This document shows, one piece after another, positions 43,621 to 52,096 of a stretch of DNA of 64,000 nucleotides; the first letter of the stretch is position 1; every line of letters starts with the position of its first letter. The notes under the pieces were generated by a model, which did no database searches, had not been told where the DNA came from, and saw only the letters and a list, made by a program, of their open reading frames with translations. The position numbers and the translations under genes are program-made. This stretch comes from Streptomyces sp. RPA4-2 (lineage in GTDB: Bacteria > Actinomycetota > Actinomycetes > Streptomycetales > Streptomycetaceae): NCBI RefSeq assembly GCF_012273515.2, contig NZ_CP050975.2, forward strand, positions 9,486,001 through 9,550,000, read 5' to 3'.

Positions 43621-43992
43621 TCAGGAGGTTGGGCTCACGCTGCCCTGGGTCAGGGCCGGCCGGCCGTCGGCCTGGCGGAGCTCGGCCAGCAGTTCGCTCT
43701 GGCCGACGAGGAGCTCGGTCAGGATGCGGCGGGCGGCACGCAGGAGTTCGGCGACATCGCCGCCGGCGAGCGCGTAACTGACGGTGGAACCCTCCCGGAT
43801 GGACACCACGATCCCGGAACGGCGCAGCACGGCCAGTTGCTGGGAGAGGCTGGAGGGTTCGATCTCGATCTCGTCGAGGAGGTCGCGCACGGGGACGGGG
43901 CCGTTCTGGAGCAGTTCCAGAACGCGGATGCGCACGGGGTGCCCGAGCATGCGGAAGAACTCGGCCTTCGCCTGGTAGAGGGGGACCTGCAT
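43621..43992 (-). CDS. ArsR-family winged-helix regulator
   Basis: 123 aa from ATG (rc of 43990-43992), with GGAGCG upstream. Winged helix at 5-85: FFRMLGHPVRIRVLELLQNG, VRDLLDEIEIEPSSLSQQLAVLR, VVSIREGSTVSYAL. No Cys cluster in the recognition helix (ELCVCDL type), so a classical thiol metal site is absent. The C terminus is helical (LLRAARRILTELLVGQSELLAEL) and may dimerise. No transporter lies beside it; its target is not apparent. Confidence 0.88.
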   Translation of the reverse strand: MQVPLYQAKAEFFRMLGHPVRIRVLELLQNGPVPVRDLLDEIEIEPSSLSQQLAVLRRSGIVVSIREGSTVSYALAGGDVAELLRAARRILTELLVGQSELLAELRQADGRPALTQGSVSPTS

Positions 43993-44203
43993 GGTGATCG
44001 TTCGCTCCCTACCGCGGTTGACGGACTGGGCTCTGGCCGGCACGGCGGCCGTGTACGGGCCGCAGCGGGTGCGGGCTCGCGGACCGATGACCGATCCTCG
44101 CGTCTCCCGCTCCGCACACCCATCGGATTGGCCTGATCTGGATGTGCCCAGATGAAGAACTCTTCAATTCGTGGGCGTGCGGAGGCGTGGAGGAAGCGGC
44201 TGG

Positions 44204-44578
44204 TTACACCTCCAGTTCGGCCTCGATGCGCTTGAGCTGGTGGCGGGCCATGGCCAGGTTGGATTTCGCCTTGTCGAGCACGAGGTAGAGGAACAGGCCG
44301 TTCCCGTCCCGGCCCTTGAGCGGCCGGATGAGGTGGTACTGATTCGAGAGGGTGATCAGCATGTCCTCGATGTCGCCCTTGAGTCCGAGGTGCTCCATGG
44401 TGCGGGTCTTGGCGCGGATGACGTCGGTGTTGCCCGCGGCGGCGACCGCCAGGTCGAGGTCCTTGCCTCCTCCTAAGGTGCCCAGCGCCATGCCGCTGGT
44501 GTAGTCGACGAGAGCGGCACCCAGCGCGCCCTCGATCGACGTCATGGTCTCCTTCAAAGAGATGTCCACACTTGCCAT
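44204..44578 (-). CDS. Roadblock/LC7-like small protein
   Basis: 124 aa from ATG (rc of 44576-44578). The sequence has the roadblock beta-alpha-beta arrangement: GALGAALVDYTSGMALGTLG (17-36), LDLAVAAAGNTDVIRAK, IEDMLITLSNQYHLIRPL, LFLYLVLDKAKSNLAMAR. Streptomycete conservon (cvn) operons encode roadblock proteins with GTPases, but no MglA-like GTPase is adjacent. It may be a stand-alone member. Weak ribosome site. Confidence 0.7.
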   Translation of the reverse strand: MASVDISLKETMTSIEGALGAALVDYTSGMALGTLGGGKDLDLAVAAAGNTDVIRAKTRTMEHLGLKGDIEDMLITLSNQYHLIRPLKGRDGNGLFLYLVLDKAKSNLAMARHQLKRIEAELEV

Positions 44579-44738
44579 AGCGGTGTCTCCTCGCTGTGCG
44601 CGGCCCGGAATCCCCGGGCGGCTCCGTGAGCCGGACCCTACGTACCGTGCCCGCCGGTCGGCCGAGTTGTTCCGGGACTGACTGAAGGTGCGTCGGGGCG
44701 GTGAGCAGACCGATCTCTTCCGATCGCCAATATGCGCT

Positions 44739-44924
44739 GAGTGACCGTTCCCGTACTCCTGGTACGGCGGACGGCCTCGAACCCCGGACGCCCCGGTCGT
44801 CGCGCTCGACCTCCTCCAGCTGTCCGAGGCACGGTTCGAGACCGCCACCCGGCTCGGCGCCGTCGGACCCCAGCAGCAGGAGTTCGTCGACAACGCACTC
44901 CGGGCGGTCCTCATGACCCGTTGA
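44739..44924 (+). pseudogene. Possible gene remnant without a start codon
   Basis: A frame of 62 codons closed by TGA 44922-44924 has strongly coding-like third positions (ending QQEFVDNALRAVLMTR) yet contains no ATG, GTG or plausible start after the preceding stop at 44736-44738. Probably the 3' end of a decayed gene. The rest of the 44579-45072 gap shows only the 19-bp repeats below. Confidence 0.3.
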
Positions 44925-44950
44925 TGTACCACATGACCCGTTGACGTACC
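44912..44950. repeat. Two 19-bp direct repeats
   Basis: catgacccgttgatgtacc (44912-44930) and catgacccgttgacgtacc (44932-44950) differ at one base. The first overlaps the end of the probable gene remnant. Confidence 0.8.
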
Positions 44951-45072
44951 GCCGAGCGGATGGCGAGCCGCGCGGTAGCCCACGTACGAGCCGCGTGCGC
45001 CTGGCTCACCGATCGGTCAGGACCGCGGACACGGGCTGTGTCGGCGGTATCACCGAACGGCGGCCGTTGTCG

Positions 45073-45978
45073 TCAGGACGCCGTCGGCCCTCCGGCGGGC
45101 ACCGCGTCGTCCTCGCCCTCCTCCAGCAGGTTCGCCGCCGCACCCACGATGCTGGGGTCGGGGCTGCCGACGACCTCCTCGTCCTTGTCGGCGTAGGCGA
45201 AGCGGGCCAGCACGCTGCGCATGGCCTCGACGCGGGCCCGCTTCTTGTCGTTGCTCTTCACCACGGTCCAGGGCGCCTGCTCGGTGTCCGTCTCGCGGAA
45301 CATGGCGACCTTGGCCGCCGTGTAGTCGTCCCAGAGGTCCAGAGAGGCCAGGTCCATCGGGCTCAGCTTCCACTGCCGAACCGGGTCGACCTGCCGGATC
45401 GTGAAGCGGGTGCGCTGCTCACTCTGGGAGACCGAGAACCAGAACTTGACCAGGTCCACGCCGTCGTCGACGAGCATCCGCTCGAAGGCGGGCGCCTGCC
45501 GCATGAAGCGCCAGTACTCGTCGTCGGTGCAGAAACCCATCACGCGCTCCACACCCGCCCTGTTGTACCAGGACCGGTCGAACATCACGATCTCGCCCGC
45601 GGTCGGCAGGTGCTCCACGTACCGCTGGAAATACCACTGCCCGCGTTCCCGCTCCGTCGGCTTCTCCAGCGCCACCACCCGAGCCCCGCGCGGGTTCAGA
45701 TGTTCGGTGAAGCGCTTGATCGTGCCGCCCTTGCCGGCCGCGTCGCGCCCCTCGAAGACGACGACGAGCCGTCGGCCGGTCTCCTTGATCCAGCTCTGCA
45801 GCTTCAGCAGCTCTATCTGCTGGAGCCGCTTGTGCCAGTCGTACTCCTTGCGCTCCATGCGCTGCTCGTACGGGTAGTTCTCCCGCCATGTGTCCACCGG
45901 GCTGCCGTCCGGCCGGATCAGTACGGGGTCGTCGTGGTCGGAGTAGTCGACCCGCATGCCAGCCAGCAGTTCCGTCAT
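45073..45978 (-). CDS. ppk2: Polyphosphate kinase 2 (PPK2 family)
   Basis: 301 aa from ATG (rc of 45976-45978), behind GGAGG. PPK2 core: VVFEGRDAAGKGGTIKRF (73-90, Walker A), lid region RGQWYFQRYVEHLP, Walker B VMFDRSWYNRAG, FWFSVSQSEQRTRF and WTVVKSNDKKRARV. Single-domain PPK2 enzymes transfer phosphate between polyphosphate and nucleotides. It lies 57 nt behind a small membrane protein and a phosphate transporter gene on the same strand, so uptake and polyphosphate metabolism are probably coordinated. Confidence 0.93.
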   Translation of the reverse strand: MTELLAGMRVDYSDHDDPVLIRPDGSPVDTWRENYPYEQRMERKEYDWHKRLQQIELLKLQSWIKETGRRLVVVFEGRDAAGKGGTIKRFTEHLNPRGARVVALEKPTERERGQWYFQRYVEHLPTAGEIVMFDRSWYNRAGVERVMGFCTDDEYWRFMRQAPAFERMLVDDGVDLVKFWFSVSQSEQRTRFTIRQVDPVRQWKLSPMDLASLDLWDDYTAAKVAMFRETDTEQAPWTVVKSNDKKRARVEAMRSVLARFAYADKDEEVVGSPDPSIVGAAANLLEEGEDDAVPAGGPTAS

Positions 45979-46035
45979 CCGGCCCTCCTTTTTCCGTGCT
46001 CCGCGTTTCCCGCCACTCGGGTTCTTCCCGCTGTG

Positions 46036-46269
46036 TCAGTGGAACTGCGGCACGATCAGATATATGCCGTACGCCACCACGGCCGCGCAGGCCAGGAAGC
46101 AGAGCCCGGCCTGGGCGAACCCCAGGGTGTCGCTGCCACCGCCGCCGTCACGCGTGGCCTCGACCCGGGCGATGCCCAGTACGCCGAGCGCGAAGACGAC
46201 GACCACTGCCACGGTGACACCGGTGCTCACCGCGGCGACTTCACCGAGTGCGGTCCAGTCGAGATGCAT
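46036..46269 (-). CDS. Small membrane protein between Pit and PPK2
   Basis: 77 aa from ATG (rc of 46267-46269), with AGGAGAG eight bases upstream. Two membrane helices (about 14-34 and 50-72) joined by a polar loop with DGGGGSD. No family recognised. It lies 19 nt after the Pit-type transporter gene and 57 nt before ppk2, so it is probably a subunit or modulator within this phosphate operon. Confidence 0.72.
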   Translation of the reverse strand: MHLDWTALGEVAAVSTGVTVAVVVVFALGVLGIARVEATRDGGGGSDTLGFAQAGLCFLACAAVVAYGIYLIVPQFH

Positions 46270-46288
46270 GTCCGGAACTCTCCTAGGC

Positions 46289-47443
46289 TCAGGCGGGCGT
46301 ACCGACGCCGGCCGGCGTCGCGGTACGGACGGAGACCTCGTGGTGGTCGTTGACGTTCGAGGCGTGGACCGGGTTGCGGCGCGAGGCGGCGACGATGAAC
46401 GCCGCGACGGCCACCGCGACAAGCGCGATCACCACGGTGCCGAAGGTCCCGCCGTGCGTCACGACGCTCGCGGACAGCCCGCCCACCAGCGCGGCGGCCG
46501 GCAGTGTCACCAGCCAGGCGACCGCCATGCGGCCCGCGGTGCCCCAGCGCACCTCGGCCAGCCGCCTGCCCAGCCCCGCCCCGAGAATGCCGCCGGAGCA
46601 GACCTGCGTGGTGGAGAGCGCGAAACCCAGGTGGGCGGACGTGAGGATCACCGTCGTGGAGGCCGCCTCGGCCGCGAAGCCCTGCGGGGACTGGATGTCG
46701 GTGAGTCCCTTGCCCATGGTCCGGATGATGCGCCAGCCGCCCAGGTAGGTGCCGAGTCCGATGGCCAGGCCCGCGGACGCGATGACCCACACCGGCGGAC
46801 CCGCGTCATGGCCCAGCGCACCCGCCGAGATCAGTGTCAGCGTGATGACGCCCATCGTCTTCTGCGCGTCGTTCGTGCCGTGCGCCAGCGACACCAGCGA
46901 GGCCGAGGCGATCTGCCCGAGCCGGAAGCCCTTCGTCACCGACTTCTCGCGGGCCCGGGCGGTGATCCGGTACGCGAGGTACGTGGCCAGCAGCGCGGCG
47001 ACACCCGCCACGATCGGCGAGGCCACCGCCGGGATCAGAATCTTCTCGAACACCTTGTCGAAGTGCACGCCGTGCTCACCCGCGCCGACCCACACCGCGC
47101 CGATGAGTCCGCCGAAGAGAGCGTGTGAGGAACTGGAGGGAAGCCCGAGCAGCCAGGTCAGCAGATTCCACAGAATCGCCCCGACCAAACCGGCGAAGAT
47201 CATGCCCGGAGTGACGAGTGTGTCGTCGACGATCCCACCGGAGATCGTCTTGGCCACCTCGGTGGACAGGAACGCTCCTCCGATGTTCAGGACGCCGCTG
47301 ACGAGGACCGCTGTTTTCGGTTTGAGCGCCCCGGTCGCGATGGACGTGGCCATCGCGTTCGCCGTGTCGTGGAACCCGTTGGTGAAATCGAAGGCCAGAG
47401 CCGTGACGATGACGACCGCCACGAGGAACGTGATGTGGTCCAT
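46289..47443 (-). CDS. Inorganic phosphate transporter (Pit family)
   Basis: 384 aa from ATG (rc of 47441-47443). Pit/PHO4 signature is duplicated as expected: ALAFDFTNGFHDTANAMATSIATG (15-38) and SLAHGTNDAQKTMGVIT, with the GFHD..N and GTNDAQK motifs. About ten hydrophobic helices. Proton- or metal-coupled low-affinity phosphate uptake. In many streptomycetes a Pit gene is paired with a PhoU-like pit accessory gene; here the downstream gene is instead the 77-residue membrane protein followed by ppk2. Confidence 0.9.
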   Translation of the reverse strand: MDHITFLVAVVIVTALAFDFTNGFHDTANAMATSIATGALKPKTAVLVSGVLNIGGAFLSTEVAKTISGGIVDDTLVTPGMIFAGLVGAILWNLLTWLLGLPSSSSHALFGGLIGAVWVGAGEHGVHFDKVFEKILIPAVASPIVAGVAALLATYLAYRITARAREKSVTKGFRLGQIASASLVSLAHGTNDAQKTMGVITLTLISAGALGHDAGPPVWVIASAGLAIGLGTYLGGWRIIRTMGKGLTDIQSPQGFAAEAASTTVILTSAHLGFALSTTQVCSGGILGAGLGRRLAEVRWGTAGRMAVAWLVTLPAAALVGGLSASVVTHGGTFGTVVIALVAVAVAAFIVAASRRNPVHASNVNDHHEVSVRTATPAGVGTPA

Positions 47444-47636
47444 GCCTCGATGGAAGCAATCGGAGACGTACGGGGGGAGAACCCGAGGCGAAGCCCACGC
47501 ATGGCCGAGTGAAGGTGAACGTGTGTTTGCGGTCGTATCGGGCAACGTTCACGCGCGCCGGGACCCGACGACCCGTGAGGACCGGTCATTACCAGCCTGT
47601 CCGTGCCGGGCCGAGGCTCAGGCCGGTGGCCCGCAG

Positions 47637-47945
47637 TCAGTCGTCCAGGACGTCCCGGTTCCTGGTGCCGATGGAGAGGTGGACGGCGTGGTTTCCTGGC
47701 GCGGCCTCCGAACGCTCCACGGTCCAGGCGCTGTTGACGCACAGCTGCACTCCGCACGGCTTGGTGGCCGGCAGTCCGCGCGGGGCCGCGTACCAGTGGA
47801 CGTCAAGCCCCAACGGCCCTGCCGCCGCGACCATTTCGTCGACCTCGGCCTCGGTGCGGTTGTCCAGGCTCGGCGGCGCGAACGGCAAGGTGTCGACCTG
47901 CTCCAGTTCGAGCTGCACCTCCGTGAGCAGCGGCCACAGCGTCGC
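47637..47945 (-). pseudogene. Headless gene or frameshifted remnant
   Basis: The minus-strand frame closed at 47637 has convincing coding character over about 100 codons (ending HLSIGTRNRDVLDD) but runs into a TAA at about 47946 without a ribosome site. GTG (rc of 47916-47918) would give 93 aa but has GGAG directly abutting it. Another coding-like frame continues upstream (VCVRWVWNAVMTPTGSAW) and reaches a 28-base C run. One or more frameshifts, natural or from sequencing, are the likeliest explanation. No family recognised. Confidence 0.45.
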
Positions 47946-48017
47946 TTACCAGGCGTCAGATCCACGCCGACCCGGTAGGGGTCATCACCGCGTTCCACAC
48001 CCAGCGGACGCAGACCT

Positions 48018-48045
48018 CCCCCCCCCCCCCCCCCCCCCCCCCCCC
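48018..48045. repeat. 28-base homopolymeric C run (G run on the minus strand)
   Basis: An uninterrupted run of 28 C, far longer than any other homopolymer noticed in the window. It is preceded by the headless minus-strand frame and lies 650 nt upstream of the PIG-L deacetylase gene. Either a slippage-prone phase-variable tract or an assembly artefact. Confidence 0.9.
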
Positions 48046-48694
48046 GCAGCGGAGCCACAGCGTGGCCGCGGGTCGCGCCAATATCGCTGCCGCCCGGTCA
48101 CGCGGCCGATGCGCGGATGTGGCATGTGGGGTGTTTTGTCCGAGTTGGGCGTTCGCCTGGACCTCAGGCACAGGCGGCCCCGAATTGTCCTCGGCGGGGT
48201 GGCGCCGGAGCGTACGTGGTGGACCGTGCGGGTCAGGTCTCCGGCGACCTGACCTGAGCTGTCGACGGGATCAGGGTCAAGGGCATCCGGCCGACATCCT
48301 CGTGGACCCTGCCCGGGAGAGCAGCAGGTCACAGCATTGACGGATGGCATGCGAGCTGAGATCCCACAACCCATGTAGGGTCTCAATTTTCGTGTCGGAA
48401 TCTCACGGCTGGTGCCGGACGGAAGTCGGATCCCACGTGGCGCCGAGACGTCCAGACCGCGGCTCCACCTCGTTCGCGTCGGAACGCCGACGCCTGGAAG
48501 GCCGGACTGGGCGGCCGCGCCGGGAACAGCCGGTCCGCCCGTCACGGTTGCACAGACCGGGTGACCGGCGCCGCACGGGCGGGGAACACGGAGACCACGA
48601 GGTCGTCCGCCCCACCAGGATCCGGGCCCCAGGATCGCGGTACGCCCGCCGCGCACTCGTACCAAGACGTATTTCTGCAGGAGGACTGTTTTTC
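48046..48694. other. 649-nt region upstream of the deacetylase gene
   Basis: No gene that I can support. It contains the imperfect inverted repeat gagatcc/gggtctc (about 48357-48383) and AT-richer patches that may serve as promoter for the deacetylase gene. Confidence 0.35.
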
Positions 48695-49528
48695 ATGACT
48701 GACCGGCCCTTGACGCTCATGGCAGTACACGCCCACCCCGACGACGAGGCCACCGGGACCGGAGGGGTCCTCGCGCGGTACGCGGCGGAAGGCATCCGTA
48801 CGGTTCTCGTGACGTGTACCGACGGCGGTTGCGGTGACGGACCGGAGGGTGTCAAGCCGGGCGATCCCGGGCACGATCCGGCGGCCGTCGCCTTGATGCG
48901 CCGTCAAGAACTCGAGGCGAGCTGTGACGTCCTGAAGGTCAGCGAACTGGAGATGCTGGACTACGCCGACTCCGGGATGATGGGCTGGCCGAGCAACGAC
49001 GCCCCCGGGTCCTTCTGGCGGACCCCCGTGGAGGAAGGCGCCGCCCGACTCGCGGAACTCATGCGGCACTACCGACCCGATGTGGTCGTCACCTACGACG
49101 AGAACGGCTTCTACGGCCACCCCGACCACATCCAGGCCCACCGCATCACGATGGCGGCGCTGGAGATGACGGGACTGACACCGAAGGTGTACTGGACGAC
49201 GATGCCCCGCTCGATGATGCAGCGGTTCGGCGAGATCATCCGCGAGTTCCATGAGGACATGCCGGAGCCGGATCCTGCCGAGGCCGCCGCGATGGCCGAG
49301 ATCGGCCTCCCGGACGATGAGATCACCACGTGGGTGGACACCACCGCGTTCAGTGGTCAGAAGTTCGATGCGCTGGCCGCGCACGCCAGCCAGGGCGAGA
49401 ACATCTTCTTCCTCAAGATGGGCAAGGAGAGGTTCGGCGAGTTCATGGGCATGGAGACTTTCGTACGTGTCAAGGACGCCACCGGTGCGTCCGTACCGGA
49501 GAACGATCTCTTCGCCGGGCTGCGCTGA
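48695..49528 (+). CDS. PIG-L family deacetylase (MshB/Mca-like)
   Basis: 277 aa from ATG 48695 with GGAGGA upstream. Zinc-binding AHPDDE (13-18) and GHPDH (141-145) are intact, with TDGGCGDGPEG between and DYADSGMMGWPSNDAPGSF (about 89-107). The length and the order of motifs match mycothiol-pathway enzymes: MshB (deacetylase of GlcNAc-inositol) or Mca (mycothiol S-conjugate amidase). The residue set alone does not separate the two. Streptomycetes carry several paralogues. It borders a damaged region. Confidence 0.9.
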   Translation: MTDRPLTLMAVHAHPDDEATGTGGVLARYAAEGIRTVLVTCTDGGCGDGPEGVKPGDPGHDPAAVALMRRQELEASCDVLKVSELEMLDYADSGMMGWPSNDAPGSFWRTPVEEGAARLAELMRHYRPDVVVTYDENGFYGHPDHIQAHRITMAALEMTGLTPKVYWTTMPRSMMQRFGEIIREFHEDMPEPDPAEAAAMAEIGLPDDEITTWVDTTAFSGQKFDALAAHASQGENIFFLKMGKERFGEFMGMETFVRVKDATGASVPENDLFAGLR

Positions 49529-49593
49529 TACGCCCGGCCTCCGTCGCATCCGGCTGCCGTACCCGAAGGAGGCCTTGGGCAGGCGGCTGGCTC

Positions 49594-49730
49594 TCAGCCC
49601 TTGCGCAGCCTCGCGCGGGTAAGCTGCCCGGGGCGGGTGACGGTGGCGGAGGGCTGGGGGAGGCCCAACGGGGGCGTGCGTTTGGCGGCGCGGCTGACGA
49701 TGGCCGTCTCGACGTGTGTGATGCCCAGAG
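49594..49730 (-). pseudogene. Displaced C-terminal segment of the AsnC-type regulator
   Basis: The minus-strand frame just beyond the AsnC stop codon reads LGITHVETAIVSRAAKRTPP and continues to a stop at 49594. The VETAIVSRAAKR-like segment is the standard last strand of Lrp/AsnC ligand-binding domains. It lies in a different frame from the gene upstream, so a single indel around 49731 separates them. Confidence 0.6.
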
Positions 49731-50660
49731 CTAAGCCAGGTCGCGGGAGAGGAATCCGTAGAGGGCGGGCAGGTCGGGGAAGTAGGCCGCCGCGTGCAGG
49801 TTCGAGGGCCCGGAGGTCGCGAACGCGCCGTGCACCGACGGATGGTCGGCCAGTGCCTGGCCCGTGGCGGCCAGATGACCGGGGGGCACGTGCAGCAGGA
49901 GCTTGGCCTCGATGGGCAGCCCGATACGACGGGGATCGACCAGGACCTGGGTGACCAGACGTCCCTGGGCGGACAGTTGGGCGATCCGCCGGCGGACCGT
50001 GGTCTCCGGGTGACCGGTGTGCGTGGCCAGGGCGGCGGCGGACAGGCGCGCGTCGGGGGTGAGGGCGTCGATCAGGGACTGTTCCAGGGGGTCGGTGTCG
50101 ACACCGTACGGGCCCGGGGACTTGGAGGGGGCCGGCCCCGGGTCCGGAACCGCCGGGCTCAGGGCCGCACGCTCGGCGGGTGTCAGGACGGCGTGACGCC
50201 ACTCCGAGGTGAGCCGGAAGACGTGCAGGATGGTGGCGCTCTCCAGGGACGTGACCGCCTGGGTGGAGGGCAGTTGGCGGAAGACGAGCGGGTCGCGCGA
50301 GCCCGGCTCCGTACGGGCCACCGCGAAGATCTCGTCACCCGAGGTGGTGACGTCGATGAACGGGATGTCCTCGCGTGCCGCGAGCGCGGCCACGATGGTG
50401 TCGAGCTTTCCCCGCAGCACGCGGATCCGCAGGAACAGAGCCCCGGCCGAGCCCCCGTTGCGCGGTCGCGCGACCGGTGAGATCACCACGCGCACGGTCC
50501 CGTCGGCGCTGAACGCGTGCAGGCGGCGGCGCACGGTGGCGGGGCTGAGGTCCAGCACCTGGGCCGCCCGTTCCGCGGTGAGACGGCCGTCCCACTGCAG
50601 GGCGGCCACCAACCGCTGGTCGGTGAGGCTCAGTACGGAATCCGCCGACACGTGTGCCAT
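49731..50660 (-). CDS. Lrp/AsnC-family regulator, C-terminally truncated by a frameshift
   Basis: 309 aa from ATG (rc of 50658-50660). A tandem Lrp/AsnC protein: two HTH units (LTDQRLVAALQWDGRLTAERAAQVLDL, residues 12-38, and LEQSLIDALTPDARLSAAALATHTG later) each followed by a RAM-like ligand domain (ALFLRIRV; AKLLLHVPPG). The protein ends FLSRDLA at a TAG, just before the expected last strand, which occurs in another frame downstream. It is therefore probably a frameshifted allele; a sequencing error is possible. Divergent from the hydrolase at 51054, which it may control. Confidence 0.8.
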   Translation of the reverse strand: MAHVSADSVLSLTDQRLVAALQWDGRLTAERAAQVLDLSPATVRRRLHAFSADGTVRVVISPVARPRNGGSAGALFLRIRVLRGKLDTIVAALAAREDIPFIDVTTSGDEIFAVARTEPGSRDPLVFRQLPSTQAVTSLESATILHVFRLTSEWRHAVLTPAERAALSPAVPDPGPAPSKSPGPYGVDTDPLEQSLIDALTPDARLSAAALATHTGHPETTVRRRIAQLSAQGRLVTQVLVDPRRIGLPIEAKLLLHVPPGHLAATGQALADHPSVHGAFATSGPSNLHAAAYFPDLPALYGFLSRDLA

Positions 50661-50793
50661 GGCGGCAAGTTTCGCTCATTCCAGCGCCTCGCGCGGCCCG
50701 TCCCGAAGGCCTCGCCCCAACCATGGACGTGTCACGTACCCCGCGCCGTCCCTGACGCGCGTCGGCGGACCCGGGCCATGGAAGGAGATCCCG

Positions 50794-50838
50794 ATGATCC
50801 TCGACCCGCACAACGGGATGCCCGTCCTGACCGGCTGA
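50794..50838 (+). CDS. Possible 14-residue peptide
   Basis: ATG 50794 behind a good GAAGGAGA site opens a frame of 14 codons, MILDPHNGMPVLTG, closed by TGA. A small ORF with a strong ribosome site but no larger continuation could be a leader peptide or the start of a destroyed gene. An inverted repeat (ccgggtcg/cgacccgg, 50853-50875) follows. The remaining 50661-51053 gap shows no other gene, only A-rich gaaagccccg direct repeats near 50980-51020. Confidence 0.3.
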   Translation: MILDPHNGMPVLTG

Positions 50839-51053
50839 CAGCCGGCGGCTGCCGGGTCGCCTCCCGCGACCCGGTGCAGGGGCCCGCGGTGCGACCACGG
50901 CTCGTGCCGGGCCGCGGGCCCGCGCTACCCGGGCTCGCCGTTCCCGCGCTCGCCCTCCGCGCTCCGTACGACCGCGAGAAAGACCCGGGAACCGAGAAAG
51001 CCCCGAGAAAGCCCCGAGAACGACGGATCGACTCACCACCCACGGAGGTCCCT

Positions 51054-51989
51054 GTGCCCATGTCCAGGCAACGCGAAAAAGTACGCTTCGCCAGCGGCGA
51101 CACCACATGCGCCGCCTGGCACTATCCGGGGACCAACGGCGGCTGCGTGATCATGGCCGGAGGGACCGCCGTGACCAAGGAGCCCGCCTCGGACCTCTTC
51201 GCCCGGCGGTTCCACGACGCCGGTTTCGCCGTCCTGGCCATCGACTACCGGCGATTCGGGGAGAGCGGGGGCGCGCCGCGCCAGGTCGTCCGCTTCGACG
51301 ACCAACTCGCCGACTGGCAGGCCGCGATCGACTTCGCGGCCGGTCTGCCCGACGTCGATCCCGGCGGCATCTCCCTCTGGGGCTTCTCCCTCTCGGGCGG
51401 CCACGTCTTCCGCGTCGCGGCCGACAACCCGCGGCTGGCCTCCGTGATCGCACAGTCGCCTCTCGTCGACGGCCGGGCGGTGGCTCCCAACGCGCTGCGC
51501 TCCATGACACCCCTCGCGCTGCTCCGGCTCTTCGGCCGGGCCGTCGCGGACGCGCTCGGCGGCCTCCTGGGTCGGCCTCCGCTGCTGGTCCCCACCGCCG
51601 GAGTACGCGGCGCCGTCGCCTCGCTCACCACGCCCGACGCCATGGACGGTGACCGGGCCCTGGACCCCGACCATCGCTATCCGGACTGGGACCGGACGGT
51701 CGCCGCACGGATCGCGCTGCGGATCGGCGGATACCGGCCCGGCCTCCATGCCCCCCGGACCCGGTGCCCCCTGCTCGTGGTCGTCTGCGACCAGGACCGG
51801 ACCGCGCTCCCCGGACCCGCCGTCGAGGCGGCCCGCAACGCCCCGGACGCCGAGGTGCTGCACCTGGAGGGCGGTCACTACGCCCCGTTCCTGGAGGCGC
51901 ACGAAGAGGCCGTCGCGGCGGAGATCGCGTTCCTGCACAAGCACCTGGCCCGCACGAACGGCGCGCCCGGGGGAGGGGACCTCACGTGA
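51054..51989 (+). CDS. Alpha/beta hydrolase (dienelactone-hydrolase-like)
   Basis: 311 aa from GTG 51054; ATG two codons later is an alternative. GGAGG at 51044-51048 fits the GTG. Motifs: GGCVIMAGG (28-37 region), DYRRFGESGG, nucleophile elbow WGFSLSGGH (G-F-S-L-S-G), and a late CDQDRTALPG and EGGHYAPF with the acid and His. Members of this group with the R.FGESGG pattern are hydrolases of unknown substrate. Divergent from the AsnC-type gene. Confidence 0.85.
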   Translation: MPMSRQREKVRFASGDTTCAAWHYPGTNGGCVIMAGGTAVTKEPASDLFARRFHDAGFAVLAIDYRRFGESGGAPRQVVRFDDQLADWQAAIDFAAGLPDVDPGGISLWGFSLSGGHVFRVAADNPRLASVIAQSPLVDGRAVAPNALRSMTPLALLRLFGRAVADALGGLLGRPPLLVPTAGVRGAVASLTTPDAMDGDRALDPDHRYPDWDRTVAARIALRIGGYRPGLHAPRTRCPLLVVVCDQDRTALPGPAVEAARNAPDAEVLHLEGGHYAPFLEAHEEAVAAEIAFLHKHLARTNGAPGGGDLT

Positions 51990-52006
51990 GCAAGGGGTGA
52001 GGGCCC

Positions 52007-52034
52007 GCCGGGTGCCGGGTGCCGGGTGCCGGGT
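52007..52034. repeat. Four tandem 7-bp repeats (gccgggt)
   Basis: Four head-to-tail copies of gccgggt between the hydrolase gene and the convergent glycohydrolase gene, followed by related gccggcgt units to about 52060. Structurally similar to the gacggat array at 11279. Confidence 0.8.
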
Positions 52035-52096
52035 GCCGCGCGCCGGCGTGCCGGCGTGCCGGATGCCTCGGGAATACGCGAAGACGTGGCTCCGTC

